Made by a program: the position numbers and the translations under genes
The notes under the pieces: model-generated
What the model saw: the letters and a program-made list of their open reading frames with translations, nothing else
Told to the model about the DNA's origin: nothing
The model's database searches: none
Assembly (NCBI GenBank): GCA_900769385.1
Contig: CAAGGO010000459.1
Coordinates: 1 to 12,318, forward strand
Source: Rikenellaceae bacterium
GTDB taxonomy: Bacteria; Bacteroidota; Bacteroidia; Bacteroidales; UBA932
Direction: 5' to 3'
DNA length: 12,318 bases
Shown here: one piece after another, positions 7,508-12,318 of the stretch
Layout of the letters: each line of letters opens with the position of its first letter
Numbering within the stretch: the first letter of the stretch is position 1

Positions 7508-8956
7508 ATGAAAAGATTGGTGAGCATCCTCTTTAAGGCGCACAAATATACAGGGATATTCATATCTGCATTTTTCCTTATGTGGTTTGTGACAGGTATA
7601 GTACTCATTTACCATCCGTATCCCCGTGTGAGTGAACAGCTTTGCAACAGCCATAAGGAGGTGCTCCCTTCTTCATTGCCTGAATTGGACTGGATTGGAG
7701 ATAGGGTAGAGGGGGATCTTCAAGCAGTGAAGATCAGACAATTCCAGGGGCAGACCCTGATTGACGTTAAAACAAAAGATAAAAAAGCGCAGCTTACAAC
7801 TGATACCTTGCAAGAAATAAAATCAGTAGATTTTAAGTGTGTAGTGAATATTGTAAGGGGGTGGACAGATGCACCTGTGGCAAAAGTGGACACTTTGCAC
7901 AGAAGGGAACAATGGGTTCTCTATTCCAAGTATGACAAGGAACTGCCTATTTATAAATTCCATTTTGATGATAAAGACAAAACAGAGCTTTTCATATCAG
8001 GACAGTCTGCTCAGGTGTTGCAGCTGACAACTCGCAAAGAACGTTTCTGGGCTTATGTGGGTGCAATCCCGCACAAATTGTATTTCCCTTTTATAAGAAG
8101 AAATACAGATGCCTGGATGGACATTGTAGTTGTGGGTGGATCTGTCTGCTTTGCTGCTGCACTTACAGGATTCCTTTATGGCCTTTACCTGTTCTTCAGA
8201 AGAAAGAGGGTGAAAGGCAAATTCGGGAATCCGTTTAAGAAAAGATGGCAGAGGATACATTTCTCGTTTGGACTTGTGTTTGGCCTGTTCACAGTGGCTT
8301 GGGGCATAAGCGGTATTTTTTCAATGTCAAGGGTGCCGCAGTGGATCATAAGGACAGAAGCCCCGTTCACTTTCAACAAGACACGCCTTTGGGGCAAGGG
8401 GCTGTTGCCTGCAGATACTTACAAGTTGGGTTTCAACAAGGTTAAGGAGGCGTATCCCCAGTTGAAGGAGATAACCTTGGCAAGATTTGCAGATATACCT
8501 GCATATATAATCATTGAGGGTGAGAATGAGAGATATCTGAATGCATCTTCAGATGAGGTGGAGATTCTTCAGATACCTGAGAGTACAATTGTGGAGGGGT
8601 TTGGAAAGATGTACGGCAAGGATGTTCCGGTTAAGGTCTCTTTGCTGGAGGAGTATGACAACTATTACGTTAATCTTAGAGGAACCTATACACTGCCTGT
8701 GTACAAGGTTGAGGTTGACAACAATGACAAGGAACTTTATTATGTGAGTCCGGATGACGGCTACATAAAATATTTGAATAAAAACAAGAAGGCGGACAAA
8801 TGGCTTTTCAGTGCAATCCATTATCTGAATATCCCTTGGCTGATTACAAGACGTGCTTTGTGGACAATCTGTATGTGGGTTCTTTGCGGTGGATGTGCAA
8901 TGGTATGTCTGTCGGGAGTAATATTGGGAATAAAATCATTGCTTAAAAGGAAATAA
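7508..8956 (+). CDS. PepSY-type transmembrane protein, XusC-like, possible reductase
   Basis: This 482-residue inner-membrane protein has the PepSY_TM architecture. Its first helix is at about 15-35, preceded by the typical HKYTG start (His12). A periplasmic domain spans about 37-200, and helices lie at about 204-229 and 252-273. A second periplasmic PepSY-like domain spans about 280-430, and the last helix is at about 450-475. Histidines at membrane borders (12, 36, 189, 251, 438) are candidate haem ligands. The last helix also carries four cysteines (455, 460, 463, 467). Proteins of this type next to TonB receptors, such as XusC and other siderophore-associated PepSY proteins, are thought to reduce bound metal in the periplasm so that it is released. 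Here the role could be reduction of Co(III) or Fe(III) in an imported complex. It lies 28 bases after the lipoprotein gene and 3 bases before cbiK, so it is surely in the same operon. Confidence 0.85.
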   Translation: MKRLVSILFKAHKYTGIFISAFFLMWFVTGIVLIYHPYPRVSEQLCNSHKEVLPSSLPELDWIGDRVEGDLQAVKIRQFQGQTLIDVKTKDKKAQLTTDTLQEIKSVDFKCVVNIVRGWTDAPVAKVDTLHRREQWVLYSKYDKELPIYKFHFDDKDKTELFISGQSAQVLQLTTRKERFWAYVGAIPHKLYFPFIRRNTDAWMDIVVVGGSVCFAAALTGFLYGLYLFFRRKRVKGKFGNPFKKRWQRIHFSFGLVFGLFTVAWGISGIFSMSRVPQWIIRTEAPFTFNKTRLWGKGLLPADTYKLGFNKVKEAYPQLKEITLARFADIPAYIIIEGENERYLNASSDEVEILQIPESTIVEGFGKMYGKDVPVKVSLLEEYDNYYVNLRGTYTLPVYKVEVDNNDKELYYVSPDDGYIKYLNKNKKADKWLFSAIHYLNIPWLITRRALWTICMWVLCGGCAMVCLSGVILGIKSLLKRK

Positions 8957-8959
8957 AAT

Positions 8960-9910
8960 ATGAAAAAAATTGCTCTTTTATTGTTGTCGTTGACATTCTC
9001 GTTGATGTGTGCAGCACACAGTGATGAGAACTGGCAGGAGAACGATATGTTGAAAAATCTGCAGCCTGGGGATAAGGCTGCTCTGCTGATGGTGCATTTC
9101 GGTACATCGTATGATGATACCAGAGCCGTTACAATTGATGCCTTGAACAGCAGGGTTAAGGAGGAGTTCCCTTCCCTTAGGGTTGAGGAGGCATACACTT
9201 CACGGATGATTGTGAGAATCCTTGAGAAAAGGGGGGTGAAAAAGCAGCTTCCTGTAGATGCTCTGCTTAAACTGAGGGCTGAGGGTTATACCCACGTTAT
9301 TGTGCAGAGTTCAACTGTAATTGACGGTGCGGAGATGGAGTCTTTGAGAATTGATGTTGCAAAAGTGGCTCCTTTCTTCAAGGAGGTGCGTATTGGAGCG
9401 CCGCTTCTTGCTTCAGTTTGGGACAATCACGCTGTTGCAAAGATCATTGCCGGCAAGTATGCAAATGAGGAGAAAGCAAAAGGGGGCCGCCAGCATTTCA
9501 TTCTTGTGGGGCACGGAACCTATACTCCAAGCACTGCAACATACAGCCAGATGGATTATATCCTAAAATCCACCGGTTATGACAATTTTCACGTTGCAAC
9601 CATTGAGGGTTTCCCAACATATGATACTGCACTTGCGCAGTTTGCAGATGAGAAGAAAGTTAAGGGTGTAACTCTTGTGCCGTTCATGTTTGTGGCAGGA
9701 GACCACGCGCAGAATGACATTGCGGGAGAGTGGAAAGAGGAGCTTGAGAAAGAGGGCTATAAAGTGGATGTTGTAATGGAGGGATTGGGGCAGAATCCTG
9801 ATATACAGCAGATTTATATAGACCATATAAAATTTGCCCTTCACCATAAGGCAATAGGCATTATGGCCAAGAAAGCCAAATATGATGCTGAAGGCCAGCT
9901 GGGGAATTAG
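8960..9910 (+). CDS. cbiK: CbiK-type cobaltochelatase with signal peptide (exported)
   Basis: This 316-residue protein aligns through its whole mature part with CbiK, the anaerobic sirohydrochlorin cobaltochelatase. Landmarks are LLMVHFGTSYDDT (42-54), AYTSRMIVRIL (78-88), VQSSTVIDGAEME (115-127), VGHGT (183-187) and MFVAGDHAQNDI (243-254). By comparison with Salmonella CbiK as I recall it, Glu125, His185 and His249 match the active-site Glu89, His145 and His207; His83 of the Salmonella protein is Thr119 here. Unlike cytoplasmic CbiK, it starts with a signal peptide (residues 1 to about 19). Cys17 is not in a good lipobox, so it is probably soluble and periplasmic. Exported relatives are known: Desulfovibrio CbiKP and the P. 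gingivalis haemin-binding IhtB/FetB. It is the last gene of the operon. Metal insertion or removal on an imported tetrapyrrole is equally possible from sequence. Confidence 0.9.
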   Translation: MKKIALLLLSLTFSLMCAAHSDENWQENDMLKNLQPGDKAALLMVHFGTSYDDTRAVTIDALNSRVKEEFPSLRVEEAYTSRMIVRILEKRGVKKQLPVDALLKLRAEGYTHVIVQSSTVIDGAEMESLRIDVAKVAPFFKEVRIGAPLLASVWDNHAVAKIIAGKYANEEKAKGGRQHFILVGHGTYTPSTATYSQMDYILKSTGYDNFHVATIEGFPTYDTALAQFADEKKVKGVTLVPFMFVAGDHAQNDIAGEWKEELEKEGYKVDVVMEGLGQNPDIQQIYIDHIKFALHHKAIGIMAKKAKYDAEGQLGN

Positions 9911-9913
9911 GCT

Positions 9914-10615
9914 TTAAAGCAGGGGCAGGATAACCTCATCAAGCCCCACCTTTGCACTAATTGCATTATAGGCAATTGCGGCTGCCGCAGTGCTGAGCAT
10001 AGGGATGTCGTTTGCTCCGTCACCCACAGCAATGGTGCAACTTAACGGAATGTTTTTTTCTGAACATATTTTTAATAGAATGGATGATTTTGCGGGGGCA
10101 TCAATGATGCTTCCGCAAATCGTGCCTGTAAGGGCGCCATTCCCAACTCCTGCTACGGTAGTGTATATGTGGTTGAAATTGAATGACTTTTTGAGATATT
10201 CACCAAATATGCTGAAATTGCCGGTAATTACGGCCGTTTCAATTCCACGGTGCTGCAACTCCTCCATAAGGTGTGGCAGCCCTTTTGCGTACGGCATGTT
10301 TGAGGCAATTTCATTCAAAGTTGAAACGGGAACACCGCGGAGCATCTCCACCCTTTTGAGGAACGACGTGCGGAAATCATCCTCCCCACGCATGGCCCTT
10401 AGGGTAAGTTCCTCCATCTGCTTCCCGATAGCTGCTGCCGCTGCAATTTCATTTATGGTCTCCATCCTTATGAGGGTGGCGTCCATATCAAAACATATCA
10501 GCCTCACCTGTTTGGGAATATCTCCCACAATAACAGGCTCCCCATTGTCCCTGGCATACTGCAGGGCCTTTTCAATAGCGGAAACTTTATTGGGAACAGG
10601 TTGTATATGTTTCAT
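9914..10615 (-). CDS. serB: SerB-like HAD phosphatase (probable phosphoserine phosphatase)
   Basis: From ATG at 10615 this encodes 233 residues of the HAD superfamily, SerB branch. Motif I is DMDATLI (Asp43 nucleophile, Asp45). Motif II is around VITGNF (Thr131), the motif III Lys is in PAKSSIL (about Lys176), and motif IV is GDGANDIPML (Asp199, Asp203). Substrate-side features of SerB are also present: the ME-x-INEIA helix and the AMRGEDDFRTSFLKRV stretch. It lacks the ACT-type regulatory domains of longer SerB proteins and has about 35 residues before the HAD core. A TTG at 10639 would extend it by eight residues, but a -7 element at 10637-10644 overlaps that codon, so ATG is preferred. Most SerBs have SGGF at motif II and DMDST at motif I. 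Phosphoserine is the default substrate. A phosphatase role in the lower-ligand branch of B12 synthesis is possible only by context. Confidence 0.82.
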   Translation of the reverse strand: MKHIQPVPNKVSAIEKALQYARDNGEPVIVGDIPKQVRLICFDMDATLIRMETINEIAAAAAIGKQMEELTLRAMRGEDDFRTSFLKRVEMLRGVPVSTLNEIASNMPYAKGLPHLMEELQHRGIETAVITGNFSIFGEYLKKSFNFNHIYTTVAGVGNGALTGTICGSIIDAPAKSSILLKICSEKNIPLSCTIAVGDGANDIPMLSTAAAAIAYNAISAKVGLDEVILPLL

Positions 10616-10629
10616 TTTTTTGAGAAATT

Positions 10630-10644
10630 TACCTTCCAAAGGTA
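10630..10644 (-). promoter_or_regulatory. -7 promoter element within a perfect dyad, before the phosphatase gene
   Basis: On the minus strand TACCTTTG (10644-10637) matches the TAnnTTTG box exactly. No good TTTG stands 19 bases further up, so the promoter is only half supported. The box is part of a perfect inverted repeat, TACCTT-CCA-AAGGTA (10630-10644), in the 68-base gap between the divergent phosphatase and cbiA genes. No riboswitch elements are seen in this gap. Confidence 0.45.
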
Positions 10645-10683
10645 TGCTTTTATTGTGAATTTAAAAATATCCGGATTCGTTTT

Positions 10684-11997
10684 ATGAGTGCAGATGTAAG
10701 GCCAAGTATACTTGTAGGAGCCGCTTCGTCGGGAAGCGGAAAGACAACCTTCACACTTGGATTGTTGAGGGCGTTGAAGAACAGGGGGATTGCTGTGCAG
10801 CCCTATAAATGCGGCCCTGATTATATAGATACCCAGTACCACGGGCTTGCAGCCGGGAGGGAGTCTGTGAACCTTGACCTCTTTATGGGTGGTGAGGCAC
10901 ACGTGAAGGAGATTTTTGCAAGATATTCACAAGGAGCTGGGGCCTGCGTTGTGGAGGGTGTGATGGGACTTTTTGACGGATACAGCAAAATGAGGGGGAG
11001 CAGCGCTGAGGTTGCACAGGTACTGGATATTCCGGTGCTGCTGATTGTAAATGCAAAATCGTGTGCCTACTCGGTGGCCCCAATCATATACGGATACAAA
11101 AACTTCAACCCGCAGGTGAAGATTGCCGGCGTGGTGTTCAATATGGTGGGAAGTACCAGCCACTATGCAACCCTGAAGGATGCCTGCCAGGAACTTGGTG
11201 TTCCGGTGTTGGGATATCTCCCAAAGAACAGCGGAATTGAGATCCCTTCAAGACACCTGGGCCTCTCGTTGGATGAGGAGTTCCTTTTTGGGGAGTATGC
11301 AGAAAAAGTAGCGGCAATGGTGGAGGAGTACGTGGATGTGGATGCCCTTATGAAAATTTTTACTCCCGATAGCGAATGCCTTTGTGAGGAAGGCTCCCCT
11401 TGCGGCGAGGCGGCCGGGCTGAAAATTGCTGTGGCAAAAGATGAGGCTTTCAACTTCATCTATCGGGAAAATATACATTCATTGGAAAAATTGGGAGAGG
11501 TGAAGTTCTTCTCCCCTTTGAAGGATACGCAGTTGCCTGAGTGTGACCTGCTTTATCTTCCTGGCGGTTATCCGGAGCTTTATCTGGAGCAGCTGCAAGG
11601 GAATGGGACAATGCGCAAGGCAATAAAGGAATATATAGAGAAGGGTGGCAGATGCTGGGCAGAGTGCGGCGGAATGATGTACCTGTGCAACAGTATCTCT
11701 GATGAAAACGGGAATGAATTTGAGATGTGCGGGGTACTTGGGCAGAAAGCCACAATGGTGGGCAAAAGGTTGCAGATGGGGTACCGCAGTTTCAGTTACG
11801 CCGGAAAAGGGTTGAGGGGACACGAGTTCCACTACTCAAAGGTGGTGCCAGATGAAGAGGCTCCTTTACAGAGTGTTGCGCAGCAGTACAATGCAGCGGG
11901 GGCGGAGGTTGCCACACCGCTTTACAGATATAAAAACCTCATTGCAGGATATACCCACCTGTATTGGGGAGATGTGAATTTGATTGAATTGTTTTGA
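10684..11997 (+). CDS. cbiA: Cobyrinate a,c-diamide synthase (CbiA/CobB)
   Basis: This complete 437-residue enzyme performs ATP- and glutamine-dependent amidation of the a and c side chains of cobyrinate (hydrogenobyrinate in the aerobic route), in the cytoplasm. The N-terminal synthetase domain (about 1-240) has the P-loop GAASSGSGKTT (12-22), then YKCGPDYID (41-49) and VVEGVMGLFDG (89-99). The C-terminal class I-type glutaminase domain (about 245-437) has LPGGYPELYL (292-301). It also has the nucleophile Cys328 in CWAECGGMMYL, and the downstream His residues in GHEFHYS (His380) and YTHLYWG (His425). All key residues look intact and the length is normal. It starts 68 bases from the divergent phosphatase gene. 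It is followed after a single base by the adenosyltransferase gene, so the two are probably translationally coupled. No riboswitch precedes it. I could not place its promoter with confidence. Confidence 0.96.
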   Translation: MSADVRPSILVGAASSGSGKTTFTLGLLRALKNRGIAVQPYKCGPDYIDTQYHGLAAGRESVNLDLFMGGEAHVKEIFARYSQGAGACVVEGVMGLFDGYSKMRGSSAEVAQVLDIPVLLIVNAKSCAYSVAPIIYGYKNFNPQVKIAGVVFNMVGSTSHYATLKDACQELGVPVLGYLPKNSGIEIPSRHLGLSLDEEFLFGEYAEKVAAMVEEYVDVDALMKIFTPDSECLCEEGSPCGEAAGLKIAVAKDEAFNFIYRENIHSLEKLGEVKFFSPLKDTQLPECDLLYLPGGYPELYLEQLQGNGTMRKAIKEYIEKGGRCWAECGGMMYLCNSISDENGNEFEMCGVLGQKATMVGKRLQMGYRSFSYAGKGLRGHEFHYSKVVPDEEAPLQSVAQQYNAAGAEVATPLYRYKNLIAGYTHLYWGDVNLIELF

Positions 11998-11998
11998 T

Positions 11999-12318
11999 AT
12001 GGGAAGGATATATACAGGAAAAGGTGATGCCGGGACAACAAACATCCACGGTGGTGAAGTGGTACCAAAAGATTGCCCAAGGATAGAGGCAAACGGGGCA
12101 CTGGATGAACTGAACTCCATCATTGGGGTGATAAGGGCATTCAACAACAATGATTCCTCCCCTGATACTGAACTGGAGGCTTTCCTTCAGAGTGTACAAG
12201 GGGCGTTTATGCCAATGATGAGCCTGGTGGCCACACCTGATTGCAGAAGGGATGCCAACCCCTGCCGCTTTGATGCAACCCTTATAAAGGAGTGCGAGGA
12301 GCTTGTAGATACCCTGCA
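11999..12318 (+). CDS. pduO: PduO-type cob(I)alamin adenosyltransferase, 3' end outside window
   Basis: The first 106 codons of an ATP:cob(I)yrinate/cob(I)alamin adenosyltransferase of the PduO family are present, out of a usual 180-200. The enzyme transfers the 5'-deoxyadenosyl group of ATP to reduced cobalt and makes the coenzyme form. The N-terminal ATP-binding stretch IYTGKGDAGTTNIHGG (4-19) and the family core RIEANGALDELNSIIG (28-43) are both clear. The start ATG lies one base after the cbiA stop (TGATATG), indicating one transcript and coupled translation. The C-terminal part with the cobalamin-binding residues is beyond the right edge and cannot be checked. CobA/BtuR-type enzymes are unrelated in sequence and can be excluded. 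Confidence 0.93.
   Translation, partial: MGRIYTGKGDAGTTNIHGGEVVPKDCPRIEANGALDELNSIIGVIRAFNNNDSSPDTELEAFLQSVQGAFMPMMSLVATPDCRRDANPCRFDATLIKECEELVDTL

Noticed and set aside
9905..9920. Terminator between the convergent cbiK and phosphatase genes
   Set aside because: Only three bases separate the stop codons and no strong inverted repeat with a U-run was seen. Any terminator would have to lie inside a coding region.
10606..10613. TATGTTTC as the -7 box of a cbiA promoter
   Set aside because: The last base deviates from TAnnTTTG, and no TTTG-like element lies at the right distance upstream.
10616..10639. TTG start at 10639 for the phosphatase
   Set aside because: The TTG overlaps the predicted -7 box (10637-10644), so it would lie upstream of the transcription start. 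The ATG at 10615 is the simpler choice.
9990..10658. Plus-strand open frame of 222 codons
   Set aside because: It is the antisense shadow of the SerB-like gene, whose HAD motifs I-IV are intact on the minus strand.
1..12318. CRISPR arrays, tRNA, rRNA, insertion sequences or attachment sites
   Set aside because: Nothing of these kinds was seen. The window is filled by recognisable genes and the riboswitch region.

Overview
The window reads as a contig end from a member of the Bacteroidota (probably Bacteroidales). The evidence is the promoter type (TTTG near -33, TAnnTTTG near -7), the near absence of Shine-Dalgarno sites, a TonB-dependent receptor with an N-terminal carboxypeptidase-regulatory-like domain, and a DUF4374 lipoprotein. 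The first 18 bases are Illumina adapter, so the left edge is an assembly end. The whole window concerns corrinoid (vitamin B12) or tetrapyrrole metabolism.

Layout. Positions 19-3111 (minus) encode most of a CobN-type chelatase large subunit that carries an N-terminal membrane anchor; its C-terminus is lost at the contig end. Positions 3112-3766 hold no protein gene. They contain two divergent cobalamin riboswitches, each with its own Bacteroidota-type promoter placed back to back: one faces the cobN-like gene and one faces a four-gene operon on the plus strand. That operon is TonB-dependent receptor (3767-6124), DUF4374 surface-type lipoprotein (6151-7479), PepSY-type inner-membrane protein (7508-8956) and an exported CbiK-type cobaltochelatase (8960-9910). 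A SerB-like HAD phosphatase (9914-10615, minus) converges on it with a 3-base gap. A second plus-strand group starts at 10684: cobyrinate a,c-diamide synthase (cbiA/cobB), then after one base a PduO-type cob(I)alamin adenosyltransferase that runs off the right edge.

How it may work together. The receptor, DUF4374 lipoprotein and PepSY protein have the same composition as the XusABC siderophore-uptake system of Bacteroides thetaiotaomicron, but here the module sits behind a B12 riboswitch and ends in an exported chelatase. The membrane-anchored CobN-like protein is under the opposite riboswitch. Inference: both chelatases face the periplasm, where no ATP is available, and act on an imported tetrapyrrole, corrinoid or metal chelate when B12 is scarce. 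CbiA and the adenosyltransferase would then carry out cytoplasmic cobalamin synthesis or salvage. No CobS/CobT partner, BtuG/BtuH or BtuFCD is visible in the window. The transported substrate and the direction of the chelatase reactions (insertion or removal) are not determined by the sequence.
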